Part shown: piece by piece, positions 8,471-17,737 of the stretch
Layout of the letters: every line of letters begins with the position of its first letter
Numbering within the stretch: the stretch's first letter is position 1
Assembly: GCA_963793645.1 (NCBI GenBank)
Contig: CAWCAW010000007.1
Location: forward strand, 186,001 to 250,000
Source of the DNA: CAWCAW01 sp963793645
GTDB taxonomy: Bacteria; Actinomycetota; Acidimicrobiia; Acidimicrobiales; UBA8190
Direction of reading: 5' to 3'
Length of the DNA: 64,000 nucleotides
Made by a program: the position numbers and the translations under genes
The notes under the pieces: model-generated
Database searches by the model: none
Told to the model about the DNA's origin: nothing
What the model saw: only the letters and a program-made list of their open reading frames with translations

Positions 8471-11196
8471 GTGCTCTTCGACGGGATGTCACACCAACTC
8501 CCCGACATCGACCCCGACGAGACGTCGGAGTGGCTGGACTCCTTCGACGCCGTCGTCGACGCCCAAGGCCGAGGGCGAGCCCGGTTCCTGCTCATGAAGC
8601 TCCTGGAGCGGGCCCGGACCAAACAAGTCGACTTTCCGGCCACCGTCTCGACCCCGTACGTGAACAGCATTCCGCGCGACCAAGAGCCGTGGTTCCCGGG
8701 CGACGAGTACGTCGAACGTCGCATCAGGGCCTACATCCGATGGAACGCCGCCGTCATGGTCACTCGGGCCAACCACCGAAGTGAAGGCATCGGCGGCCAT
8801 TTGGCCACCTACGCCAGCTCGGCGTCGCTCTACGAGGTGGGCTTCAACCATTTCTTTCGGGGCAAGTTCGACGGGGGCACCGGCGACCTCGTCTACTTCC
8901 AAGGCCACGCCTCGCCGGGCATCTATGGCCGCGCCTTCGTCGAAGGACGCCTCACCGAAGAACAACTCGATCATTTTCGCCAGGAGGTGGGCGGCAAGGG
9001 GCTGCCTTCCTACCCCCACCCTCGGTTGTTGCCGGAGTTCTGGGAGTACCCCACCGTGTCCATGGGACTCGGGCCCCTGTGCGCCATCTACCAGGCCCAC
9101 GTCAACCGCTACCTGCTCAATCGGGAACTGGTCGACACGAGCGAGAGCCGGGTGTGGTGCTTCGTCGGCGACGGCGAGCTCGACGAGGTGGAGTCCGTGG
9201 GGGCCCTTTCGGTGGCCGGACGCGAGCACCTTGACAACCTGATCTTCGTCGTGAACTGCAACCTGCAGCGCCTCGACGGCCCGGTGCGAGGCAACGGCAA
9301 GATCGTCCAGGAAGCCGAAGCCACCTTCCGCGGGGCGGGTTGGAACGTCATCAAGGTCATCTGGGGATCGAAGTGGGACGAGCTGTTGGCCCGCGACGTC
9401 GACGGCGTCCTGCTCGACAAGATGAACACCACGCCCGACGGCGAGTTCCAGAAATACGCCACCGAGACCGGCGCCTATATCCGGGAGCACTTCTTCGGCC
9501 CCGACCCTCGGCTGCGCCGCTTGGTCGAGCATCTCTCCGATGCCGACCTGCAGGCGCTGCCACGCGGCGGTCACGACTACCGAAAGCTCTATGCCGCCTA
9601 CAAGCTCGCCACCGAGCAGACCGGCATGCCGACGGCGATCCTGGCCAAGACGGTGAAGGGCTGGACGCTCGGCCCTGAGATCGAGGCTCGGAACGCCACG
9701 CACCAGATCAAGAAGATGTCCAAGGCGCAGCTGCTGACACTGCGCGACCGCCTCTTCTTACAAGACGAGATCCCCGACGACGACCTCGACGCCGAGCTCC
9801 CCCCTACTACCGGCCTCCGGCCGGCTCACCGGCGCACGAGTACCTCTCGGCGCGTCGCAAAGTGTTGGCCGGGCCATTGCCGTCGCGCATCGTGCGTTCG
9901 GTGCCTCCGGTGTCGGCCGAGCCGGCCGTGTTCTCCGAGCTCGAATCGGGTTCGGGGGCCCAGGCGGTGTCGACCACCATGGCGTTCGCCCGCTTGCTAC
10001 GGAGCTTGGTGCGCGACCCCAGCATCGGCCGGTTCGTAGCACCCATCGTCCCCGACGAGGCCCGCACCTTCGGCTTGGAGCCGCTCATCGCCGAATCCAA
10101 GATCTACGCACCGGGCGGACAGCTCTATACGCCTGTCGACGCTGATCTGATCCTGCGCTACGCCGAGGACCGCCAAGGTCAGGTGCTCGAGGAAGGCATC
10201 ACCGAGTCCGGCGCCATGGCCACGTTCATCGCGTTGGCCACCGCCTATGCCACCTGGGGCCGGCCCATGCTCCCCATCTACCTCTTCTATTCGATGTTCG
10301 GCTTCCAGCGCACCGGCGACCTGAGCTGGTTGCTCGGGGACATGCGGGGCCGGGGCATTCTGGCGGGTTGCACGGCGGGGCGGACGACGCTGCAAGGCGA
10401 AGGACTTCAGCACGACGACGGGCACTCCCCGCTGTTGGCGTCGGTGAATCCGGCCGCTCGCATCTACGACCCGGCCTTCGCCTATGAGATAGCCGTGATC
10501 GTCGAGGAGGCGGTGCGCCGGACCCTCGGTCCCGATCCCGAAGACCGGTTCTGGTACCTGACCCTGTACAACGAAAACTATGTGATGCCCGCCATGCCGA
10601 CCGGAGACGACCGGTCCCGGGTACGAGAGGGAATCCTCCGGGGCATGTACCAGTTCGCGCCGCGGTCCGACGACAGCGCCAGCAAGGCGACCAACGGCAA
10701 GCGCCGGGCGACGTTGTTGTTCTCGGGACCCATGTGGCAGGCGACCATGGAGGCACGCGATGTGCTGGCCGCGCAGTGGGGCGTCAGTGCCGACGCCTGG
10801 TCGGTGACGTCGTACACGACGCTGCGCGAAGACGCACTGTCGGTCGAACGCTTTAACCGCCTCCACCCCGCCGAGCCGGGGCGCGCACCGTTCGTTAGTG
10901 CCGCCCTGGGGGACGAGGGTGGGCCGGTGGTGGCCGTCAGCGACTACATGCGGGCCATCCCTGATCAGGTGGCGCGCTGGGTGGACCGACCGTTTGTGAC
11001 CCTCGGCACCGACGGGTGGGGCCGGTCCGACACCCGCAGCGCCTTGCGACACTTCTTCGAGGTCGACACCGGCCATATCGTGGTGGCCGCGCTGGCAGCG
11101 CTGGCACAAGCCGGAGAGGCGAAGAGCGACGAGGTGGCCGAGGCCATCGCCATCTTCGACATCGATCCCGACAGCGCCGATCCCTGGTTGAGCTGA
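8471..11196 (+). CDS. aceE: Pyruvate dehydrogenase E1, homodimeric (one frameshift)
   Basis: ThDP-dependent E1 that decarboxylates pyruvate and acetylates E2. The first part (8471 to about 9800) contains the DPEET-like N-terminus, SSASLYEVGFNHFFRG, the ThDP motif start FVGDGELDE and its closing NCNLQRLDG. The reading frame changes at the C6 run 9799-9804, after which PLPSRIVRSVPP through ESGAMATFIALATAYATWG and LYNENYV continue to the stop. The combined length of about 905 aa is normal for AceE. The start is GTG 8471 or ATG 8486. It is transcribed away from rnhA. Confidence 0.93.
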
Positions 11197-11250
11197 GCGC
11201 CGAAGGCCCTCCCGGCCCCTCGGGGTCATGGCGGTGACACAATCAGGACC

Positions 11251-11919
11251 ATGGCCCGAACCCCTTCGTTGTCACTGTCCGGCGATGCCGAAGCGGACAA
11301 GCTGCTGTCAAGCGATCCGCTGGCCTTGCTCATCGGCATGGTCCTCGACCAACAGATCCCTCTCGAACGCGCTTTCGCGGCTCCCGCCGAGCTGCGACGG
11401 CGACTCGACGGCACCTTCGACGCCTCCACGTTGGCGGCCATGCACCCCGACACGTTGGCGGCGGTGTTTTCCAGCCGACCGGCGCTGCACCGATTTCCCG
11501 TGTCGATGGCGGCGCGCGTCCAGGAGCTGTGCCGGGTGATCACCGAGGACTACGGCGGTCGCGCCGACGGACTGTGGAAGGGAGCCAAAACCGGCGACGA
11601 GCTCATCAAGCGCGTCCGGGCGTTGCCGGGCTTCGGTGACCAGAAGGCGAAGATCTTCGTGGCCTTGCTCGGCAAACAACTGAGCGTGCGACCATCGGGC
11701 TGGGAAGCAGTGTCGACCCCCTACGGCGACCCCGGCACCTTGCGTTCGATCGCCGACATCGTCGATATACAGACGCTCGAGCAGGTGCGCGCCTTCAAGA
11801 AGCAGATGAAAGCGGCCGCGGCGGCGTCCTCGTCCTCGGCGCCGTCCGCCAAAGCGGCCAAAGCCACCAAGGCGACAAAAGCCACCAAGGCCACCAAGGC
11901 CACCACCCGTCGTCGGTGA
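11251..11919 (+). CDS. HhH-GPD-type base-excision repair family protein with KAT-repeat tail
   Basis: A 222-aa protein. Residues about 20-160 resemble the HhH-GPD fold: SDPLALLIGMVLDQQIPLERAF at the N-terminus, then a helix-hairpin-helix-like segment (RVRALPGFGDQKAKIFVALL). This actinobacterial group is annotated as base-excision repair-like, but the catalytic Lys/Asp pair of true glycosylases is not obvious, so the activity is uncertain. The last 35 residues are Ala/Lys/Thr repeats (AKATKATKATKA) encoded by 9-nt units, a flexible basic tail that could bind DNA. It overlaps thiE by 4 nt (GTGA). Confidence 0.78.
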   Translation: MARTPSLSLSGDAEADKLLSSDPLALLIGMVLDQQIPLERAFAAPAELRRRLDGTFDASTLAAMHPDTLAAVFSSRPALHRFPVSMAARVQELCRVITEDYGGRADGLWKGAKTGDELIKRVRALPGFGDQKAKIFVALLGKQLSVRPSGWEAVSTPYGDPGTLRSIADIVDIQTLEQVRAFKKQMKAAAAASSSSAPSAKAAKATKATKATKATKATTRRR

Positions 11920-12578
11920 CAGCGGGAACAGCGACGGGTTCGGCACCGCATCACTATCTGGCCGAGCGCCGGCTGTACCTGTGTACCCCTGATCGACCCG
12001 ATCTGGCCCGGTTCCTCGAATCCTGTCTGCGCGGGGGCGTGGATTTGGTGCAGCTCCGCGACAAAGACCTCGACGCCCGAGCTGTGGTGGCACGTGGGCG
12101 CGTGGCGCTGGCTGTCTGTCGAGCCCATGGCGTGCCGTTCATCGTCAACGACCGTCCCGACCTCGCTCTTGATGTCGGAGCCGACGGTGTGCACGTGGGC
12201 CAGGACGACGCCACGCCGGCGCTGGCCCGCCAGGTCCTCGGGCCCGGCGCCATCGTCGGGCTGTCCACCCACGACCCTGACCAGCTCGACGCATCGGTCG
12301 GCGAGCCGGTCGATTACGTCTCGGCGGGGCCGGTGCAGGCCACTCCCACCAAGGCGGGTCGACCACCTACCGGCGTGGGATACGTCACCTATGCGGCCGA
12401 GCACGCCCATCGACCCGTGTTCGTCACCGGTGGGGTGGCCCCGGACAACGTCACCGAACTGGCCCGCGCCGGGGCGCGGGGGTTCGTGGTGGTGCGGTTC
12501 CTCACCGGCTCATCGGACCCCCAGGGCGACGCCCGCCTGTTGCGGCGTGCCATCGACGACGCCGTGGGTAGCGCGTAG
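11916..12578 (+). CDS. thiE: Thiamine-phosphate synthase
   Basis: Joins HMP-PP and the thiazole phosphate to make thiamine phosphate. The TIM-barrel protein has the family motifs: LVQLRDKDLDAR (substrate), FIVNDRPDLALDVGADGVHVGQDD (listed in part; diphosphate/Mg site), GLSTHDPDQL, YVSAGPV-ATPTKAG and a phosphate-binding GGV near the end. At 220 aa it has the usual size. It starts at GTG 11916, overlapping the previous stop, so it is translationally coupled to the HhH-GPD gene. ThDP is the cofactor of the nearby AceE. Confidence 0.94.
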   Translation: MTAGTATGSAPHHYLAERRLYLCTPDRPDLARFLESCLRGGVDLVQLRDKDLDARAVVARGRVALAVCRAHGVPFIVNDRPDLALDVGADGVHVGQDDATPALARQVLGPGAIVGLSTHDPDQLDASVGEPVDYVSAGPVQATPTKAGRPPTGVGYVTYAAEHAHRPVFVTGGVAPDNVTELARAGARGFVVVRFLTGSSDPQGDARLLRRAIDDAVGSA

Positions 12579-12606
12579 ACCCTCGTCGTGCGCAGCGCGC
12601 CAGGCT

Positions 12607-13368
12607 TCAGGGCCGCTGACGTTCGAGCCACCCGATAAGGACGGCCATGGCACGAGGGTCGGCCCGCAGTCGATGACCGGCTCCGGCTAACAAGCACAGC
12701 TCGGCGCCGGGCCCGGCCGCGTCGAGGAGGACGCGAGCATCGGTGACGGGCACCTCTTCGTCGTCAACGCCGTGCACGATGAGCATCGGCCGCGGCGATA
12801 CCTCGGCGGCCGACTCCATGGGGCGCAGGGAACCAAAGGCATCGCCCCACGAGCGCTCGTCAGCGGGGAACCCGGCGGTGCGCACCACGCCGACGCGACG
12901 GGCGAACGCCACCATGTCACCCACGTCGCCGGCCCAGTCGGTAAACGTGGCCGGAGCGCCGAAGGTCGCCACCCCTCGCACACGAGGGTCCGAAGCAGCC
13001 ACACAGAGGGACAAGGCGCCGGTAGTGCCAAAGCCCACCAACCACACGCCCCCACCCGACGCCAGCGTGACGGCATGGTCCACTACACACTGCAAGTCCT
13101 CGAACCAGCCCGCCAGCGAGAAGTCCCCGGCCGATTCGCCGACGCCGCGCAGACACGCCGCCACGGCGCGCCACCCCGTTTCCGTGGCCAGCCGTTGGGC
13201 CAGGTACGGGATCCCGACATTGGTCTCCGCCGCGCCGGCAGTGTCGACGGGAAAGCCGTGGCACACGACCACCGCACTGGTCGGCGCCCCTGGCGAGGCG
13301 CGTCCGGCCACGTCGTGGACGGCGAGGGCCCCCGCGGGGCCGTCGATCTGCTGCCACTGCCCCGCCAT
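12607..13368 (-). CDS. Alpha/beta-hydrolase fold protein lacking the usual nucleophile
   Basis: A 253-aa protein with an alpha/beta-hydrolase outline: CHGFPV oxyanion region, CLRGVGESAG, a nucleophile-elbow position reading VGFGTTGALS, an acid-loop segment HGVDDEEVPV and a final His in GAGHRLR. The elbow normally reads G-x-S-x-G; here the Ser position is Gly, so classic hydrolase chemistry may be lost or the residue may be misread. The substrate is unknown. It lies convergent to thiE with a 28-nt gap. Confidence 0.75.
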   Translation of the reverse strand: MAGQWQQIDGPAGALAVHDVAGRASPGAPTSAVVVCHGFPVDTAGAAETNVGIPYLAQRLATETGWRAVAACLRGVGESAGDFSLAGWFEDLQCVVDHAVTLASGGGVWLVGFGTTGALSLCVAASDPRVRGVATFGAPATFTDWAGDVGDMVAFARRVGVVRTAGFPADERSWGDAFGSLRPMESAAEVSPRPMLIVHGVDDEEVPVTDARVLLDAAGPGAELCLLAGAGHRLRADPRAMAVLIGWLERQRP

Positions 13369-13421
13369 GGGCTGCCTCCGGGTCGGCGGGCTTCACCGCC
13401 AGTATTCCTCGGAGGCGGCGC

Positions 13422-14537
13422 TCAGATGCCGATGCGTTGGGCCAGGAGCTCTCGGTGGTAGGTGGGGTCGCCGAGAAGCAGCTCGGAGGACTTCGCCCGC
13501 TTGAAGTACAGGTGGGCGTCGTGCTCCCAGGTGAAGCCGATGCCGCCGTGAATCTGGATGTTCTCGGCGGCGGCGTGGAAGTAGGCCTCCGAGCAGTAGG
13601 ACTTGGCCAGACTCGCCACCACCGGCAGCTCGTCGGAGTCCTCAGCCGCCGCCCACCCGGCGTAATAGGCGGCGGACTTGGCCGACTCCACCTCGAGCAG
13701 CATGTCAGCGCACTTGTGCTTGATGGCCTGGAACGACCCGATAGGCCGACCAAACTGGATGCGGGTTTTGGCGTAGTCGACGGCCATGTCCAAGCAGCGC
13801 TGGGCCCCACCCACCTGCTCGGCGGCCAGAGCCACCGCGGCGAGATCCAACGTGCGCGCCAGGCCCGGGGCGGCTCCGCCCTCGGCGCCGATCAGCCGGG
13901 CCGGCGTGCCGGCGAACACCAGTCGGGCCTGCTTGCGGGTCTGGTCCATGGTGGCCAGCGACGTGCGCGTGAGCCCGGCGGCGTCACCGTCGACGGCGAA
14001 CAGGCTCACCCCGCCGGCGCTGCGCGCCGCCACGATGATGAGGTCGGCCACATGCCCGTCGATCACGAACATCTTGTGGCCGTCGAGCTTCCAGGCGTCG
14101 CCGGCCTTGGTGGCAGCCAGGCTCACGGCGTCGAGATCCCAGCGTCCGCTGTCCTCGGTCAAAGCCAAAGTGGCGATGGTCTCGCCCGATGCCACGCCAG
14201 GGAGAAGGTCTTTCTTGGCCCCCTCGTCGCCACTGGTCAGCAGGGCGTTGGCGGCCAAAGCGACGGTCGAGAAGTAGGGCACGCACGGCAGCGTGCTCCC
14301 CATCTCCTCGAGCACGACGACCAGCTCGACGTAGCCGAAGCCGGCCCCCCCGTACTCCTCGGGAATGGTCAGGGCGGTCAGGCCCAGCTGGTTGGACAGT
14401 TGGTCCCAAACGGCCTTGTCGTAGCCCTGTTCGGTCTCCATGAGCCGCCGAACCTCGGTCATCGGAGACTTGTCCTCGAGGAAGCGGCGCACGGCGCGCC
14501 GCAGCTCGTCCTGCTCCTCGCTGAAGGCGAAATTCAT
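13422..14537 (-). CDS. Acyl-CoA dehydrogenase
   Basis: An FAD-dependent acyl-CoA dehydrogenase of about 371 aa. It begins MNFAFSEEQDELRRAVRRFL, a standard N-terminal helix, followed by TIPEEYGGAGFGYVEL, the substrate/FAD region ALTEDSGRWDLD and the C-terminal helical domain (RIQFGRPIGSFQAIKHKCAD, IHGGIGFTWEHDAHLYFKRA). I use ATG 14537, preceded by AGGGGAT, in place of the upstream codon at 14564. The sterol/fatty-acid FadE-like subgroup is likely; the substrate is not known. Confidence 0.9.
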   Translation of the reverse strand: MNFAFSEEQDELRRAVRRFLEDKSPMTEVRRLMETEQGYDKAVWDQLSNQLGLTALTIPEEYGGAGFGYVELVVVLEEMGSTLPCVPYFSTVALAANALLTSGDEGAKKDLLPGVASGETIATLALTEDSGRWDLDAVSLAATKAGDAWKLDGHKMFVIDGHVADLIIVAARSAGGVSLFAVDGDAAGLTRTSLATMDQTRKQARLVFAGTPARLIGAEGGAAPGLARTLDLAAVALAAEQVGGAQRCLDMAVDYAKTRIQFGRPIGSFQAIKHKCADMLLEVESAKSAAYYAGWAAAEDSDELPVVASLAKSYCSEAYFHAAAENIQIHGGIGFTWEHDAHLYFKRAKSSELLLGDPTYHRELLAQRIGI

Positions 14538-14708
14538 GGCTCGATCCCCTTCGTAGACGGCCATCTCGGCGTCCGGAGACGGCCCCCGTCTCGATGTTTG
14601 TCTACCAGACGGCCAGGGTTGTTGACCACCGGGTCAAGAGCGGGGCTTCCCGCGTCAACACGCTCCCGTCAGGATCAATAGGGTGGGAGGCGAGCCCGAG
14701 GAGGTGTC

Positions 14709-15314
14709 GTGGTCCACTACGAAGACAGCCGCGTGGAGGTGCACCGAGTGGTGGTGGGCCCTATGGACAACAACGTGCACATCGTGCGGTGCAAGGAGAC
14801 CGGCGAGTCCGTGCTCATCGACGCCGCCAACGAGCACGAGCGCCTGTTGGAGCTGTGCCGCCAGCTAGATGTGCGCAAGGTCATCGAGACCCACGGGCAC
14901 TGGGACCACATCCAGGCCGTACCGGCCGTACGTGACGCCGGCATCGAGGTGGCCGTGACCCAAGCCGACGCCGCCATGTTGCCGTCCTATGACCTGATCC
15001 TCGAGGACGACGCCGTCATCGAAGTGGGCAACCTGCGCCTGGAGACGATCGCCACCCCCGGCCACACGCCGGGTTCGATGTGCTTCTACCTGGTCGACAG
15101 CCCCTTGTTGTTCAGCGGCGACACGTTGTTCCCCGGCGGCCCGGGGGCGACGAAGTTCCCCGGCGGTGACTTCGGCACCATCATCAAGTCCCTCGACGAG
15201 CGGCTCTTCACGCGCTTCGGCCCCGACACCATGGTCCTGCCCGGCCACGGCACTGACACGGTCATCGGTAACGAAAGCCCCCATCTGCAGGAGTGGGCCG
15301 ACCGCGGCTGGTGA
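14709..15314 (+). CDS. Metallo-beta-lactamase-fold hydrolase
   Basis: An MBL-fold protein of 201 aa with the HxHxDH zinc motif in THGHWDHIQ, then ATPGHTPGSMCF (His), FSGDTLFPGGPG (Asp) and LPGHGTDTVIG (His). It resembles glyoxalase II-type thiol-ester hydrolases, but no C-terminal glyoxalase II domain is present. GTG 14709 follows a strong GAGGAGGTG ribosome-binding site. Confidence 0.88.
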   Translation: MVHYEDSRVEVHRVVVGPMDNNVHIVRCKETGESVLIDAANEHERLLELCRQLDVRKVIETHGHWDHIQAVPAVRDAGIEVAVTQADAAMLPSYDLILEDDAVIEVGNLRLETIATPGHTPGSMCFYLVDSPLLFSGDTLFPGGPGATKFPGGDFGTIIKSLDERLFTRFGPDTMVLPGHGTDTVIGNESPHLQEWADRGW

Positions 15315-15328
15315 GGCGCCTCAAAGTC

Positions 15329-16720
15329 TCAGGGAAACAGGCCGCGCGCCGAAATGGCGGCAGCCAACCTCTCCACCGCCAGCGCACTGGCAGCCCGGCG
15401 CATCGACACACCGAGGGTCTCGGACTTGGCCCACACGGCGGCAAAGGCGGTGTCCATGATGTTCGCCAGCCGGTTGGCCACGACCTCTTCCTCCCACGGG
15501 AACCCCTGACGGGCTTGTGCCCACTCGAAGTACGACGCCGTCACACCACCCGCGTTGGCGAGGATGTCAGGGACGACGGTGATGTTGCGCTGGGCCAGGA
15601 CGACGTCGGCGGGCGGCGTGGTAGGACCGTTGGCCGCCTCCACCACCACTGAGGCCTTCATGGTGCGGGCAATCTCCTCGTCGATGGCGCCTTCGAGGGC
15701 GGCCGGAACAGCCAGCTCCGCCTCCACCGCCCATATTTCGCGATTTCCGACGGGGTGGCCCCCGTCAAAGCCCGCCACTGTGCCGGCCCGCCCGACGTGG
15801 TCCGAAAGCTGCCCTACATCGAGACCCCCGGGATTTTGCACGCCGCCTCCGACGTCGGAAACGGCGACCACTCGCATTCCCGCTGAGGACAACAAGAAGG
15901 CCAGGGGCCCGCCGACTTTTCCGAAGCCCTGCACCACGGCGCGCGCACCGACGAGGTCCTTCCCCAAGGCGGCGAAGACAGACCGCACGCAGCGCACCAC
16001 GCCCGAGGCCGTGGCCCCAGCGTGCAACTTCATGCCCCCTACGGCCAGCGGTTTGCCGGTGACCGTGGCCGGCAAGGCGCTTCCCGAGAGCATGTCGATG
16101 GTGTCCAAGAACCACGCCATCACCCGTTCGTCGGTGTTGACGTCGGGGGCGGGGACGTCGCGATCAGGACCGATCAACGACGCCACTTCGTAGGTGTAGC
16201 GACGCGTGAGCCGTTCGAGCTCGCCGAGCGAGAGCTTGGACGGGTCACAGCGCACCCCGCCCTTTCCCCCGCCGAAGGGAATGTCGACCACCGCCGTCTT
16301 GAGCGTCATGTCGGCCGCCAACGCGGCCACCTCGCCCACGAACAGATCGGGGTGGAACCGGATCCCGCCCTTGGCCGGGCCCTTGGTGGTGTCGTGGTGG
16401 ATGCGCCAACCGGTGAAGACCTCGACGCTCCCGTCGTCCATACGCACCGGCACGGCCACCTCGAGCACCCGCTCGGGGACGCGCAGGATCCGGTGGATGT
16501 CGGGATCGAGGTTCGTCAGCGCGGCAGCGTCGTCGATCCGCTCGAGCACGGCCTGCCAAGGGTCGTAAACAGTCGGCGCGCTGGCAGCGCTGGGCGTGTC
16601 GGCAGCGCTGGGCGTGTCGGCAGCGCTGGGCGTGTCGGCAGCGCTGGGCGTGTCGGCAGCGCTGGGCGTGTCGGCGGGGCTGGGCGTGTCGGCAGCGCTG
16701 GGCGTGTCGGGGCTGCTCAT
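15329..16720 (-). CDS. Glu/Leu/Phe/Val dehydrogenase with SAADTP-repeat N-terminus
   Basis: NAD(P)-linked amino-acid dehydrogenase, 463 aa. The catalytic region is GPAKGGIRFHPD with Lys, followed by FGGGKGGVRCDP and APDVNTDERVMAWFLDT; the nucleotide site is VQGFGKVGGPLA. The first ~48 residues are a tandem low-complexity segment (repeats of PSAADT) encoded by 18-nt units and absent from typical family members. The start overlaps the DMT transporter stop (ATGA, 16717-16720), so the two are coupled. Substrate (Glu versus branched chain) is not resolved. Confidence 0.9.
   Translation of the reverse strand: MSSPDTPSAADTPSPADTPSAADTPSAADTPSAADTPSAADTPSAASAPTVYDPWQAVLERIDDAAALTNLDPDIHRILRVPERVLEVAVPVRMDDGSVEVFTGWRIHHDTTKGPAKGGIRFHPDLFVGEVAALAADMTLKTAVVDIPFGGGKGGVRCDPSKLSLGELERLTRRYTYEVASLIGPDRDVPAPDVNTDERVMAWFLDTIDMLSGSALPATVTGKPLAVGGMKLHAGATASGVVRCVRSVFAALGKDLVGARAVVQGFGKVGGPLAFLLSSAGMRVVAVSDVGGGVQNPGGLDVGQLSDHVGRAGTVAGFDGGHPVGNREIWAVEAELAVPAALEGAIDEEIARTMKASVVVEAANGPTTPPADVVLAQRNITVVPDILANAGGVTASYFEWAQARQGFPWEEEVVANRLANIMDTAFAAVWAKSETLGVSMRRAASALAVERLAAAISARGLFP
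16584..16709. repeat. Seven tandem 18-nt units in coding sequence
   Basis: Seven copies of GCAGCGCTGGGCGTGTCG, the sixth altered to begin GCGGGG. All units keep the frame of the dehydrogenase gene and encode the Ser-Ala-Ala-Asp-Thr-Pro hexapeptide. Copy number could vary by slippage without disturbing the frame. Confidence 0.95.
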
Positions 16721-17646
16721 CGGTCTGGTTCCGCCGTCGGTGTCGGTTCGCGGCGATCGCCGTGAAGGCGTTCGGAGAGGATCTGCCCTCGGTCGTCTTC
16801 CGAGCGCACTCGGGCCACCAGCGGCGACTGCGTCAGCGAGTACACCCCCGTGAACAGCAAGGACAAGGCGACCGCCTCACCGGGGCCCCGGAGTCCAGAG
16901 GTGACGAGCCGATCGCCGAACAGCCCGACCCCGATGGCGATCGACGCCAGCGGATCGACGATGACCAAGGCAGCCTGCGACGCGGTGATAGGTCCGGCAT
17001 GGTAGGCGTTGAGCGCCAGGAACGTGCCGATCAACCCGCTGACAACCACGGCGTAGGGCGGGAAGTGGAGGAACACCGTCGACCACCCGTGGTTGATCTG
17101 CCCGTTCATCTCCTTCATCAGCGCGGCAGTAAAGGCGAAGACGATGGCTCCGGCCACCCCGAACATGGCCGAGCGCCACGGCGGAGACCCGGTGCGCGTC
17201 AGCAAAAGGCAGATCACCACGGCACCGACCACCGCCCCGCCCACCAGCATCCAGGACCCGGTGTTCGGGGTTTGAACGCCTCCGCCGGGTTGAGCCAGGG
17301 CCAAAAAAGCAGCCAGCCCTCCCGCCGCCGCCAGCGCGCCGATCCAGTCCATCCAGCTGAGCCGAATGTGGAAGTACCCCCCCAAGATGACCACCAAGAA
17401 GGGGAGCTCGAGCGTCAAAATGGGTTGCACGGTGCTGAGGCGGCCGAAGTGCAAGGCGGTGAACTGCAAGAGGAAGGCGCCCGCCATGCAGGCGAAACCG
17501 GCCAGCCAGACCTTGCGCCGCAGGGCGTGGGCCACGAGGCTGAGCCGAAGGGTGTCCTTGGCAGGCGCCGTCTCCACCCCCATGCGCTGCAAGATGGTGG
17601 TGACGGCGTTGGCCAGGGCCGCCGCGACGGCCAGCAGGTAGGCCAT
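16717..17646 (-). CDS. DMT-superfamily transporter
   Basis: A 309-aa membrane protein with about nine to ten hydrophobic segments, including an N-terminal AYLLAVAAALANAVTTIL, and a repeated EamA-like organisation. A hydrophilic Arg/Glu-rich tail follows the last segment. The family exports or exchanges small metabolites; the substrate cannot be told. It is directly upstream of, and overlaps, the amino-acid dehydrogenase gene. Confidence 0.82.
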   Translation of the reverse strand: MAYLLAVAAALANAVTTILQRMGVETAPAKDTLRLSLVAHALRRKVWLAGFACMAGAFLLQFTALHFGRLSTVQPILTLELPFLVVILGGYFHIRLSWMDWIGALAAAGGLAAFLALAQPGGGVQTPNTGSWMLVGGAVVGAVVICLLLTRTGSPPWRSAMFGVAGAIVFAFTAALMKEMNGQINHGWSTVFLHFPPYAVVVSGLIGTFLALNAYHAGPITASQAALVIVDPLASIAIGVGLFGDRLVTSGLRGPGEAVALSLLFTGVYSLTQSPLVARVRSEDDRGQILSERLHGDRREPTPTAEPDR

Positions 17647-17737
17647 TACCGCACTGTTTAGCTCATGGTCCCGCGGCTGGCGTCGACTGACCGCCCGTCA
17701 GTACGCTGCCGGGCACCTAAGCGAGCGAGGGAATTCG

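Noticed and set aside
16717..17661. Plus-strand 299-codon frame over the DMT transporter
   Set aside because: A Gln/Arg/His-rich shadow; the minus strand gives a clear membrane protein.
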